DNA of 64,000 nt, taken from Epilithonimonas vandammei. Its GTDB lineage: Bacteria; Bacteroidota; Bacteroidia; Flavobacteriales; Weeksellaceae. Positions 26,583 through 35,360 of this stretch are shown here, in pieces. The stretch lies in contig NZ_CP034161.1 in the NCBI RefSeq assembly GCF_003860525.1, forward strand, positions 3,212,392 through 3,276,391, in the 5' to 3' direction. The position numbers were made by a program, and so were the translations under genes. The notes under the pieces are model-generated. The model was not told where the DNA came from. It made no database searches and saw nothing but the letters and a program-made list of their open reading frames with translations. How positions within the stretch are numbered: the stretch's first letter is position 1; each line of letters opens with the position of its first letter.

Positions 26583-27446
26583 TTATTTTATCGGGTGGAA
26601 CTGATTAATCGCTGTTTGTAACGCATTTATTCCTGTTTCTTTGTATTTCTCCGTGGTGTCTGCGTGTTTATGTCCTGCAAAATATTGAACTTTTCGTAAG
26701 TTTTCTCCGTTGTCTAATTTTAATTTTATCACGCTTTGTCGGATTCTTGTGGAAGTCAATCGTTTTGTAAACTGCTTTTGATAGGTTGAGACTAAATAAT
26801 TAATGTCTTCTTTTGTAGTTTTAGTTCCTAATTTTCCGAGTAAAAAATAATTTTCTGTTTCGGTTCTAAATGTTACTAATTTCGCTCTTTCTTCCTGTAA
26901 ATACTGATAAAATAATAGGATTTGTTCGGCTTTTAAATTCAATATTCTTTCGTTGGTAATTGCTGTTTTTTGAACTTTTATTTTGGCTTCTTTCAGATCT
27001 AAATCTTCAATCTTTAATCTTTCAATATCTCCGACTAATAGCGCTTGATTAACGAGTAAACTGATGATAATTTGATTCCGTTTTGTAAGTATTGGATAAC
27101 GTTCTTCTCTTGGTTCTAATAACTTCTGCAATTCTTTTTCTGTCAGTAATTCCTGTAATTGGATTGGGTTTTCTTTTCCGTCTTTTATTCTGATGGGTTT
27201 CGCAGGATTATGTTTTACTTTTCCCGTTTCCTGTAAGTATTCAAAGTATTTTTTTATCGCCTGTAAAATCTTGTGTGTGCTTTGTGGACTATTGGTTTTT
27301 CTGACCAGTTCTATATAATCCATAATATTCTGATGGCTTATTTTTGCAGGATTTTTATAATGTCTTTTGAACTTTTCTATTTCATACAAATATCCTTGTG
27401 CAGAGCTTTCTGATAAATGATTTTCTAAATATTCTCTGATTTCCAT
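26583..27446 (-). CDS. tyrosine recombinase B with degenerate active site (copy 2)
   Basis: 287 residues, identical to the product of 19228-20091: Arg I replaced by Leu137, box II His by Thr233, Tyr268 kept. Overlaps recombinase A of this copy by 22 bp. Confidence 0.88.
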   Translation of the reverse strand: MEIREYLENHLSESSAQGYLYEIEKFKRHYKNPAKISHQNIMDYIELVRKTNSPQSTHKILQAIKKYFEYLQETGKVKHNPAKPIRIKDGKENPIQLQELLTEKELQKLLEPREERYPILTKRNQIIISLLVNQALLVGDIERLKIEDLDLKEAKIKVQKTAITNERILNLKAEQILLFYQYLQEERAKLVTFRTETENYFLLGKLGTKTTKEDINYLVSTYQKQFTKRLTSTRIRQSVIKLKLDNGENLRKVQYFAGHKHADTTEKYKETGINALQTAINQFHPIK

Positions 27447-28246
27447 TTGGCTTTTATTCTTGTGTAAATCTGTGTTGTTCCTAAATATTCGTGTCCTAAA
27501 AAATCTCTCACTTTCTCAAGTTCCATTCCCTGTTCTAGAAGTTGTGTTGCAATGGTATGTCTTAAACAATGCAATGTAAATCCTTGATTATTTAATTCTG
27601 CTTTTTTGAGTAACTTTTTAAATTCTTCGTAGATTCTTGTTGCTGTAATGTTCAATAAATATTCTTTTCCTTCAGATGAAAAAATAAAATCTTTAATATC
27701 TTTCTGAACTTGTTTTGTAAATGGAATAACTCTTCTTTTTTTACCTTTTCCTTTTCTGATATACAGCAGATTATTTTCTAAATCTATATCGTTTATTTTC
27801 AGTTCTCCCGCTTCATTTCTTCTCAGTCCACAAGCATAACATAGATGTAATATGATGGTTTGTAATTCGCTACTTTTATCGTATAATTTTCTGATTTCTT
27901 CGTTTGTAAATACCTTTCTTTCTTCTGATTTTGGTTGCTTTATTTTCAGTTGGTAAGGACTTATTTTTATGATTCCGTTTCTTTGTAAATAATCAAAGTA
28001 AAGTCTAATAGATAGTAAGATTCCTGCAATATAACTTTCACTAAATAGTTTTTTTGTTCTCTTTCCTTTTACCGTTTTTATATGGTGGTAATAGTTTAAA
28101 ATATCTTCGGATTTTATTGCTGTATTCTCTTTTTTGATAAACTCTAAAAATGTTCTTATTTGCTTTGGATAGGTGTTTACAACGGTTTTGCAATACCCTA
28201 AACTCTGTAATTCTTTTCTGAATAAATAAATATTTTCGTCACTCAT
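27425..28246 (-). CDS. tyrosine recombinase A, complete catalytic set (copy 2)
   Basis: 273 residues, identical to the product of 20070-20891, with Arg142, His226, Arg229, His252 and Tyr261 in place. With two identical copies present, gene dosage could raise excision or tandem exchange. Confidence 0.93.
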   Translation of the reverse strand: MSDENIYLFRKELQSLGYCKTVVNTYPKQIRTFLEFIKKENTAIKSEDILNYYHHIKTVKGKRTKKLFSESYIAGILLSIRLYFDYLQRNGIIKISPYQLKIKQPKSEERKVFTNEEIRKLYDKSSELQTIILHLCYACGLRRNEAGELKINDIDLENNLLYIRKGKGKKRRVIPFTKQVQKDIKDFIFSSEGKEYLLNITATRIYEEFKKLLKKAELNNQGFTLHCLRHTIATQLLEQGMELEKVRDFLGHEYLGTTQIYTRIKAKWKSENI

Positions 28247-28370
28247 TTTTATAAGTATGATGGTTTTGCTTACTCAATATTTTAAATTTTGGAACGCTAA
28301 ATTAGTTCTCGGTTGATAGTTGTTGGTTGTCAGTATTTTACGCTGTTGTACTTTGCTTTTTAGTGTTCCA

Positions 28371-30665
28371 TTAGCGTTCCTTTTGTGTTCCATTAGCGTT
28401 CTTCAACTGTTGTATTTGATTGTTTAAAAACTCTTTAATTTCAGTTCTCAATTTCTGATGATTATCCCAATAACTGATTTTATATTTGATTCCTTTATTA
28501 GAAAAACCTCCTGTTTGCTTGATGTAATCTAATTCCGTCAATGCTTGTATATATCGGAACATCTGCGTTTTACTGATATTAAATTCTTGCCTTATTTCTC
28601 TTAAAATAAATTCTTGATTTTCGTTTTTTACATACTTCTTTAATCTTTCGTAGAACTGTCTTAAACTCCCATCTAATTCATCAACCTTTAAAACAATGCT
28701 CTCAAACAATACTTCTGTAGCCTGTTCTATATCTTCTATTTCTGTGATTAAAAAACCGTTTTTAACTTCCCTTTGATACTGATTAATAAAAGTAACCTGC
28801 TTTATTACCGCTTGATACATTTCGTTCAATCTCCTTATTTTATGCACCTTTTCGGGTAACTGTAATTTGGTTGCAAACGGATTTATAACCTCGTAATACT
28901 TTAAATTTCGCACTAATTTCTGTACAAAACCGATTGCTTTTTCCTGCTGGTTTCTGTCGATTTCTCCTGCGTTTCTGCGGTTCTGATACTCGATGATTCT
29001 CTGTGTTTGTTCTTTGCTTTCATCAACTGCCAATAAAAAACTCCTGCTCATATTATCCTCATACGTTTCTCCTTTTGTCGTCGCACTTAAACTGCTGAAC
29101 TGACCTTTTACAATCTTATGGGAAGATTTGTTGTTTCCTTTTTTGTCTTTTATTGTAACCGAACTTCTTAAAACCTGGTTCGATATAAATTCTCTCAGCG
29201 CATACAATGCATCTTCTTTTAATCCGTCCAGATCTTCTATTATTATGATCTTTTGAAACAGGTCAAATTCTCCCCAATTATATAAGCTTGATTCTGTAAT
29301 TCGAGTAAATCTCAGCACGTCTTCCTGTGGCATTAAATCCGCTATTCTTGATATGATATGTGTTTTTCCGCTTCCGCTTGAACCTTGTACTATTCCGTGC
29401 AGTGGACTTTTATTCAGGTAACTTATCGTAATCAAGAACAATAATAATCTGCTGTTTTCTTCGCCGATTATTCCCGCTTTTTCAATAAGTTGGTTTAAGG
29501 ATTTCAATAGGTCTTTTTGTTCTAAAAATTCTATTATTGTTTTCGGTTCTATTCTTGGTTCTACTTCTGTAACTTTTATTTTTTCAGTTTTTTCTTCAGT
29601 AGAAAATAAAGATTTCCTTTCTTCTAAAAGTTGTATAAATATTGTTTCATCGTGTAATTGTAAAGTCTCATTTACGTCATTATTAGGAAGTTCAATTGTA
29701 GATACCTTATAATTTCTAAATTCTTCTGCATATTTCTTAACTGCCTTTCTTCCTGCATCGTCATTATCAAAACAGAAAATAATTTCCTCTAATTCTTTGA
29801 GTTCTTGTATCGCTTTTAAAATCTCCTCGTTCAATCCATTCGTCCCAAAACAGCTTATAAGACTGTAATTATCTCTTATCTCTTTTATTTGGAGTAAACT
29901 CGCACAATCTATAATTGCTTCCGTTAAAATCAGTTTTTTAGTATCTGATTTCGGGTAGTTCGGATAAATTCCGGAACGATTCTTTAGATAAAAATGTTTG
30001 CCGTTTTTGTTCTCTACGATTGCTCTAAAATAAAAGCTTACAATTTCTCCAGATTTATTTTTCAAAGGAAAAGCAATACATTTATTCGCAAAAATACTGT
30101 AGCCTTTTTCGCCTGTTCTGTTGTTAATGAGCCCTTTATCTAATAATAAACCAACTTCTAAAGCATTGCTGATTAATTCTTCGCTTTTTCTTTCTCCGTG
30201 ATGGAACTGACCGCTGTTATAACCAATCTCTAAAATGGAGTTATCCAAATTCCTTTTCTCAATATATTCTTTTGCAGGATTGGAACAATACAACGCTTTC
30301 CTAAAATAACTAAAGGTATTTTCTAAAAAAAGGGCAGACCTTTCTCCTGAGAGATTAGTCCGCCCAAGGTTCTCCGCAGTACCTCTAATATTTTTTACTG
30401 ATAATTGTTCATTGCCAATTAAACTCTCTGCTTTCTTTATCGCTTCGTGTTTTGTGAGTTTCTCATAATCTTCTATAAATTGGATTACATCGCCTGTCTT
30501 TCCGCAACTGTGGCATTTGTAAAAGTTCTTTTCTAAATTCACTTGCAGACTCGCTGTTTTGTCTTCGTGATAAAAACAATGGAGCATTTTATTTTTTGGC
30601 TGTAAATTGTAATGCTTCAGGACTTCGGATAAACTTAATTGTTGTTTTATGAGAGAGATTTCCAT
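28371..30665 (-). CDS. CHC2 zinc finger-TOPRIM primase fused to a P-loop ATPase (copy 2)
   Basis: 764 residues, identical to the product of 21016-23310 (CHC2 finger, TOPRIM, Walker A/B ATPase, winged-helix tail). The GTGTTCCATTAGCGTTC direct repeat at its 3' end recurs at 28363-28401. Confidence 0.88.
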   Translation of the reverse strand: MEISLIKQQLSLSEVLKHYNLQPKNKMLHCFYHEDKTASLQVNLEKNFYKCHSCGKTGDVIQFIEDYEKLTKHEAIKKAESLIGNEQLSVKNIRGTAENLGRTNLSGERSALFLENTFSYFRKALYCSNPAKEYIEKRNLDNSILEIGYNSGQFHHGERKSEELISNALEVGLLLDKGLINNRTGEKGYSIFANKCIAFPLKNKSGEIVSFYFRAIVENKNGKHFYLKNRSGIYPNYPKSDTKKLILTEAIIDCASLLQIKEIRDNYSLISCFGTNGLNEEILKAIQELKELEEIIFCFDNDDAGRKAVKKYAEEFRNYKVSTIELPNNDVNETLQLHDETIFIQLLEERKSLFSTEEKTEKIKVTEVEPRIEPKTIIEFLEQKDLLKSLNQLIEKAGIIGEENSRLLLFLITISYLNKSPLHGIVQGSSGSGKTHIISRIADLMPQEDVLRFTRITESSLYNWGEFDLFQKIIIIEDLDGLKEDALYALREFISNQVLRSSVTIKDKKGNNKSSHKIVKGQFSSLSATTKGETYEDNMSRSFLLAVDESKEQTQRIIEYQNRRNAGEIDRNQQEKAIGFVQKLVRNLKYYEVINPFATKLQLPEKVHKIRRLNEMYQAVIKQVTFINQYQREVKNGFLITEIEDIEQATEVLFESIVLKVDELDGSLRQFYERLKKYVKNENQEFILREIRQEFNISKTQMFRYIQALTELDYIKQTGGFSNKGIKYKISYWDNHQKLRTEIKEFLNNQIQQLKNANGTQKER

Positions 30666-30707
30666 AGAAGAAAATTTTTGAAAAAACTTTGATTAACCTT
30701 TTTCGGT

Positions 30708-30738
30708 CAAAATTAATCTAATCAAATGAATTAACAAA
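30708..30738 (-). promoter_or_regulatory. primase/recombinase operon promoter (copy 2)
   Basis: TTTG-N19-TAATTTTG on the minus strand, as in copy 1. Confidence 0.8.
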
Positions 30739-30773
30739 ATCTTTTAGTATTTTATTTTATCGTAAAAGGTTTA

Positions 30774-30781
30774 TATATTTG
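30774..30781 (+). promoter_or_regulatory. regulator promoter, -7 element (copy 2)
   Basis: TATATTTG, as in copy 1. Confidence 0.55.
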
Positions 30782-30831
30782 TCTAATACAAACAATACAC
30801 GGCTATTATTAGCCTTTTAAGATTAATTGTT

Positions 30832-31176
30832 ATGATAACTTTTGGAAAAAAAATAGCATTGCTCCGTAAGGATTTAGGATTAAGCCAAACAGAACTGGCT
30901 AAAAATCTTAATACCTCTGTAAGTGTGATTTCACGATATGAAAGAGATGAGATGACACCATCCGTAGACACAGCTAAAAAACTGGCGGAGTTGCTCGGTT
31001 CTACTGTCGGTTATTTGCTCGGGGAAACTGACAACGCTAATCTTTTCAAAGATCCTGCAATGTTGCAAAGATTATCCGAACTGGAAAATATGCAAACCGA
31101 AGATAAAACCCACATTCTACACGTTCTCGATAACTTTATTAAAGCTGTGAAACTTAAAAATATTGCTGCGCTGTAA
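30832..31176 (+). CDS. Xre-family helix-turn-helix regulator (copy 2)
   Basis: 114 residues, identical to the product of 23477-23821; HTH_3 domain near the N-terminus. Convergent with the active rhs/immunity transcript, from which it is separated by a perfect palindromic terminator. Confidence 0.92.
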   Translation: MITFGKKIALLRKDLGLSQTELAKNLNTSVSVISRYERDEMTPSVDTAKKLAELLGSTVGYLLGETDNANLFKDPAMLQRLSELENMQTEDKTHILHVLDNFIKAVKLKNIAAL

Positions 31177-31182
31177 AACAAA

Positions 31183-31204
31183 AACCCTCGCAATTGCGAG
31201 GGTT
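31183..31204. terminator. terminator between regulator and immunity gene (copy 2)
   Basis: Perfect 22-bp palindrome as in copy 1; flanked by A-rich and T-rich sequence, so it could end both the regulator mRNA and the long minus-strand rhs mRNA. Confidence 0.85.
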
Positions 31205-31236
31205 ATTTATTGTTGCTCACGGTTTATAAATCCGCG

Positions 31237-31746
31237 TCATCGGTTTTTTTTTGGTGGTGGAACTAATTCATATTCCTTCATCGGATAAAAATATTTTCTT
31301 AAATCCCCTTTTACAATGAGCTCTAAGTTATTTAAATCTTTTATCTTATACATTACTCCTTTTTGATAATCATTACCGCTGTAATATGGCGGAAGTAAAT
31401 TATCTATTTGAGATTTCATCGTCTTTTCATTTAATATGTTGTATGTTGGTTTATATGGCTCTGTAATTACTATGTTCTTGCCTTTATATTCAATCTTTAA
31501 ATGCTTTTTTATAGTTGTGGTAGGAGTTAATGTATTTTCATATTTTGTAGACATAACAATTAAAGTATCATACCTACATATTATATAAAAATTCTTATCC
31601 TCTTTAGATATATTTTGACTTAAATCCGAAACGCTTTTAAAAACCTTATTCTCGATTTCTTCAGAAGAAAAGTATTTAGCTTCGCTATTTTTAGTGCAAG
31701 AAAAGAGCGCAGTTAAAACCATTGTTGCATAAATTATATTTCTCAT
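31237..31746 (-). CDS. putative immunity lipoprotein for tip A (active copy)
   Basis: 169 residues, identical to 23882-24391, lipobox FSC. Overlaps the stop of the full-length rhs gene by ATGA, so here it is translated from the rhs operon mRNA together with the toxin. Likely last gene of that operon. Confidence 0.8.
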   Translation of the reverse strand: MRNIIYATMVLTALFSCTKNSEAKYFSSEEIENKVFKSVSDLSQNISKEDKNFYIICRYDTLIVMSTKYENTLTPTTTIKKHLKIEYKGKNIVITEPYKPTYNILNEKTMKSQIDNLLPPYYSGNDYQKGVMYKIKDLNNLELIVKGDLRKYFYPMKEYELVPPPKKNR

Positions 31747-34700
31747 TTCAAATTTTTTAAATCTATAGTGCTACCCATATTTTTCTTATAAATTTCTTTG
31801 TTTAACCAATGATATTTCCAAAAAACACTTTTACCTTCATTAGGAGCGTAGTATAGATAATGTCCTGGATAAGTGGTCTTGCCTCCTGTTCTATAATAGT
31901 AATAGTTATCTCCTTGTCTAGATATTCCATAATCACCATTTGTCATACCGTTTATAGGCGACGGTCCATTTACATTCTTATGAGAATGTATTTCAAAAAG
32001 TAATTTTGACATTGATTGATTTTGGAAATTAGAGGGCGTTAAATCAGCAATATGCCCTGTAAATAATGTATAGGATGTTTTATTGCCAACTTGAAAGGCA
32101 TTTAATCCCCATTCTACATTAGAATTTTTGGCAGCAAACATATAAACATTTGCAGCATCATTAGAATTTGTAGTTCTAGCATAATTGATTTTATCAAAAC
32201 CATTAGCTTTATCAGAAGTTGTTTGAGTTGCTAAATCTCCAATAACAGAGCTATCGGAAGCTTTTGCTTTTTGAACAGTAACGCTTTTGGACGTATCTAC
32301 ATTTCCTTTTTTATCTGTAGCATATAATGTATCGGATTTATCATTGGTTTCTTTGATTAGTTTAACATCTCCGTTTTTAAGAAGTTTGTAATCATTTTCC
32401 ACCTGCATTCCGTCAGGGTCGTAATTGGAAATTGGATTGCCTAAGACATAGGCGTAAGGTGTGGATTCGTAGTATTTTTCGGAAAGTGGATCGTGTTGTC
32501 CCCAAATTACAGCATCCGGCATATACATTCTTGCGCCGTAGTCATACATCCCGGTCTCTTGAAGTTCCTTGCCGTTGTACTTGTAGTTGTACAACGATCC
32601 CTGCGCATCAAAAACAGAATAATAGCCCACAAAGTTCATCCCAAAAGGGTAGAAATCATTTCTGTCCACAATCTCTAGAGCGCCTGCGCTGTCCTGGGCA
32701 TAACTTAGCCTTACGTTGCCTAAGTGATCCTTGTACTGCCAAATATACTTAGAATTTTCTACATCATAAAACCCTTCTGCTGTCGGGAAGAAGGACAGCA
32801 CCATCGTGGTCTGAGGCTGGGGAAGAGCTGCAGCTTCATCTATACGGGAGACAAATGTCTCTTCCTGCCCTGCGGTCTTGGCGCTCAGCGTGGTATCATC
32901 CGTAGATTTAAATGCCTGCAATATTGCTGCACTTCGGGTCACATACTGGAAACCGTCCAGGTATTCCGAAGTAGTTGGGGTGCTGCCCTCCGAATTGTTC
33001 AGCGTGAAGGCTTTCCTGATCTTCACACCATCGGCTCGGTAATAATACTTCGTGTTGTTGACCTGTGCTATTTCTTTCGGCAAATTTAGGTGGTTGTAGG
33101 TGATCGCAGTGATGCCTTTGTCCGGCATTTTGGTCATATTGCCGTTGGCGTCGTATTCTATCAGTCCGCCGCCGCCTTCGTAGCCGTTGGGGTTGGCAGT
33201 CCCTGTAGGATTATCTACAATCCGGGTTACCTGGTTGCCGGTGTAGGTATATACAAGATCATCAATCTTAACAGGGGCTGTCGTTCTTGGCTGCCTGCCA
33301 AATCTCTTCAGCTTTCTGATGTTCCCGTTCAGGTCATATTCCTCTATGATTTCATTATTAGTACCTTTTCCGAGGTTGTATGGGTCTTGATAGAAACCTC
33401 CCAATAATCTATTTAAGTTATCATAAGCGTAGCCATATCGCAGTGGTGCACCGTAGGGTGCTGCGCCATTATAGTCCACCGCATTCCAATCAATTTCCGC
33501 AATGTTACCATTGTATTTCGGCTGTACGGTATAACCTGTAACAGGATTTGCCTGGCCAACCCTGTCATTATAGCGGATGGTGTAGGCAAAAAGGTCTGTT
33601 TTCATACTCGCAACACTGGCAGGATCATTAACATCGGTAAGCCAGCCCCGGATGTTGTATTTGTAATCAACAGTCTGCAAAGGGTTAATTGCAGATCTTC
33701 CGACTTCTTTCTTGGTTAGCTGCCCAATCTCGTTATAGGTGTTTTTGGCAAGGGAAACGACAGGAGATTTGCCGACTACCTCGTGGTAATGTTCCAAAAG
33801 CCTATTCTGATGGTCATATACAAAATCTTCTTTTACCACGGTTTCCGTGCTGCTGTTCAGCCGCTTGTGGTAGGTCATTGTTTTCTGGGGAACGCCTGTG
33901 AAGTCCAGAACACTTTCTGTCTTGGTATAGCCGCCTAAATGGTTGTAGCTCCAGGTGCCTACCGGTCTTGCCTTCTGGTCATAGAAGGTGTAGGTTTTCG
34001 TCCATTTGTCATCCTCCAGGTTCTTGACAAAAGAGGCTGTGGGAAGGGATTTGGTGCTCTGGCTCCCTGTCTGCGGCAGAACAGCCTGCCCCTGGATGCT
34101 GGCGGGAACGGATGCGAGATCCGGGGGATAGGTATCATAATAGTTCACGGACAGCAGTTTTGTGATAACGGAAGGAAAGGCATTATTGGTATAATACAAA
34201 TTGATACCATTATAGTGCAGGGCTGTTCCGCTTCGGGATTCGTTATTGCTGATGATGGTGGTGCTGGTATCTACTACGTTCTGTACAGTAGCCCGTCCGT
34301 CTGTACTGGCCACAAAGCCTGTGTATACCACCCTGCCGAACTGGTCATATTTGGTAAACAACCAGCCTTGTGCCCTGAAAGCATTATTGGCTGAAGCCAG
34401 ATTGGCATCCTGGGTAAAGATCAGCCTGTCCTGCTTGTCGTATACCATATATTCCCAGCCCTTGCCCGGTAACTTCTTTTCGATCAGGCGGTTCCTGCCA
34501 TCGTACTTGTAGCGGTAGCAAAGATTATCTATAATATCCCTGGTAGCCGGATCCAGCGTACTGCTACCCCCGGCAAGTGCTGCGTCTAGCTTTTGTGAAG
34601 CCTCCGGAGAGATCACAAAAGAAAGCCGGTTGTATTCATCATAGACATAATAAGTATCTGCCGATTGTGTGGAAGTCAGCATTTTTCTTACCAGTAGTGT

Positions 34701-35348
34701 CTGCCCTTCTCCATTCTTAAACTCGATGCTTACATTCCCATCTTCATCCGTAACGGTGTTTTTGTAAAGCTGGTTGTCTCCGAAATATTTTGCTGTTTCC
34801 AGCCTGAGGTCATTATTATTCTGGTTTGGCCAGTAAACATTGCTCCAGAAGCGCATCACTTTGTCTGTGCTTTTGTTGGCATCGTAACCAAAAGCGACAG
34901 GTTTATTGCTCCAAGCATTGCCAACTTGTATCTGTTGTTGGATTCTGTCTAATGGGGAGCTCTCCAGCATTTTTTCTGTATAGATTTTTTCTGACCCATA
35001 AGGTGCAGAGGTTACATTGGCTAATGGATTGCCGTAGATTGCTCCATTTGTACTTCCAGATTGCGGAACTGGAAGATAGTCTTTGGTCTGCCTCCCGAAG
35101 CCGTCATATTCAATATGGGTTACAACATCTTTTCCAGCTGGAGATGCTTTGACGTTTACAACTTGTTTTGGTCTGCCCAAGCCATCGAAATATTGGACGG
35201 TTTCCAATGGTGGTTTCTGAATCGGATCTCCAGGTTTTGAGAGGTATGTCTTGGTATAGACATAATTCTCCGTAGAACTCGGGACAGTCTGGGCAAAGCT
35301 GTTTACCGCTATAAACAGCAAAGCGATTGGTATTATATGTTTTTTCAT
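31743..35348 (-). CDS. RHS polymorphic toxin with JAB-like C-terminal tip
   Basis: 1,201 residues. Signal peptide MKKHIIPIALLFIAVNSFAQ; DUF6443-type N-terminal part (VQYFDGLGRPKQVVNVKASP); many YD/RHS repeats (YDEYNRL, YKYDGRNRL, YDKQDRL, YDQFGRV, YAYDNLNRLLGG); RHS-associated core (YKDHLGNVRLSYAQD...DFYPFGM); YKYNGKELQ at 922-928, where the att lies; core end to DPDG (about 975); variable tip 976-1201. The tip has FEIHSHKNVNGPSP, HxH of a JAB/JAMM metalloprotease (resembles Toxin-JAB1; the usual SxxD is altered to SPIN, with an Asp later), so activity is uncertain. DNA upstream of the att is clearly richer in GC than the tip. RHS proteins form a shell around their toxic tip. Confidence 0.92.
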   Translation of the reverse strand: MKKHIIPIALLFIAVNSFAQTVPSSTENYVYTKTYLSKPGDPIQKPPLETVQYFDGLGRPKQVVNVKASPAGKDVVTHIEYDGFGRQTKDYLPVPQSGSTNGAIYGNPLANVTSAPYGSEKIYTEKMLESSPLDRIQQQIQVGNAWSNKPVAFGYDANKSTDKVMRFWSNVYWPNQNNNDLRLETAKYFGDNQLYKNTVTDEDGNVSIEFKNGEGQTLLVRKMLTSTQSADTYYVYDEYNRLSFVISPEASQKLDAALAGGSSTLDPATRDIIDNLCYRYKYDGRNRLIEKKLPGKGWEYMVYDKQDRLIFTQDANLASANNAFRAQGWLFTKYDQFGRVVYTGFVASTDGRATVQNVVDTSTTIISNNESRSGTALHYNGINLYYTNNAFPSVITKLLSVNYYDTYPPDLASVPASIQGQAVLPQTGSQSTKSLPTASFVKNLEDDKWTKTYTFYDQKARPVGTWSYNHLGGYTKTESVLDFTGVPQKTMTYHKRLNSSTETVVKEDFVYDHQNRLLEHYHEVVGKSPVVSLAKNTYNEIGQLTKKEVGRSAINPLQTVDYKYNIRGWLTDVNDPASVASMKTDLFAYTIRYNDRVGQANPVTGYTVQPKYNGNIAEIDWNAVDYNGAAPYGAPLRYGYAYDNLNRLLGGFYQDPYNLGKGTNNEIIEEYDLNGNIRKLKRFGRQPRTTAPVKIDDLVYTYTGNQVTRIVDNPTGTANPNGYEGGGGLIEYDANGNMTKMPDKGITAITYNHLNLPKEIAQVNNTKYYYRADGVKIRKAFTLNNSEGSTPTTSEYLDGFQYVTRSAAILQAFKSTDDTTLSAKTAGQEETFVSRIDEAAALPQPQTTMVLSFFPTAEGFYDVENSKYIWQYKDHLGNVRLSYAQDSAGALEIVDRNDFYPFGMNFVGYYSVFDAQGSLYNYKYNGKELQETGMYDYGARMYMPDAVIWGQHDPLSEKYYESTPYAYVLGNPISNYDPDGMQVENDYKLLKNGDVKLIKETNDKSDTLYATDKKGNVDTSKSVTVQKAKASDSSVIGDLATQTTSDKANGFDKINYARTTNSNDAANVYMFAAKNSNVEWGLNAFQVGNKTSYTLFTGHIADLTPSNFQNQSMSKLLFEIHSHKNVNGPSPINGMTNGDYGISRQGDNYYYYRTGGKTTYPGHYLYYAPNEGKSVFWKYHWLNKEIYKKNMGSTIDLKNLK
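32577..32585 (-). other. att core inside the active rhs gene
   Basis: TACAAGTAC on the coding strand, codons 922-924 (Tyr-Lys-Tyr). It sits in a dyad GTTGTAC-N8-GTACAAC (minus strand), the layout of two recombinase core sites around a short crossover region. RHS core DNA lies on the high-coordinate side, element DNA on the other. Confidence 0.88.
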
Positions 35349-35360
35349 TTGTTAGTGTTT

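Larger units (their letters stand above)
25222..32576 (-). mobile_element. RHS-tip-carrying integrative element, copy 2 (feeds the active rhs gene)
   Basis: Second 7,355-bp unit, directly adjoining copy 1 and same orientation. Its tip A is in frame with the RHS core across the att at 32577-32585, so this copy supplies the expressed C-terminus of the 1,201-residue RHS protein. Gene content is as in copy 1. All translated genes are identical between copies, pointing to very recent duplication, a second integration, or an assembly effect. Confidence 0.9.

Noticed and set aside
17867..32585. Composite transposon or IS-mediated duplication
   Set aside because: No transposase, no terminal inverted repeats; boundaries are 9-bp direct repeats and two tyrosine recombinase genes are present, which fits site-specific recombination.
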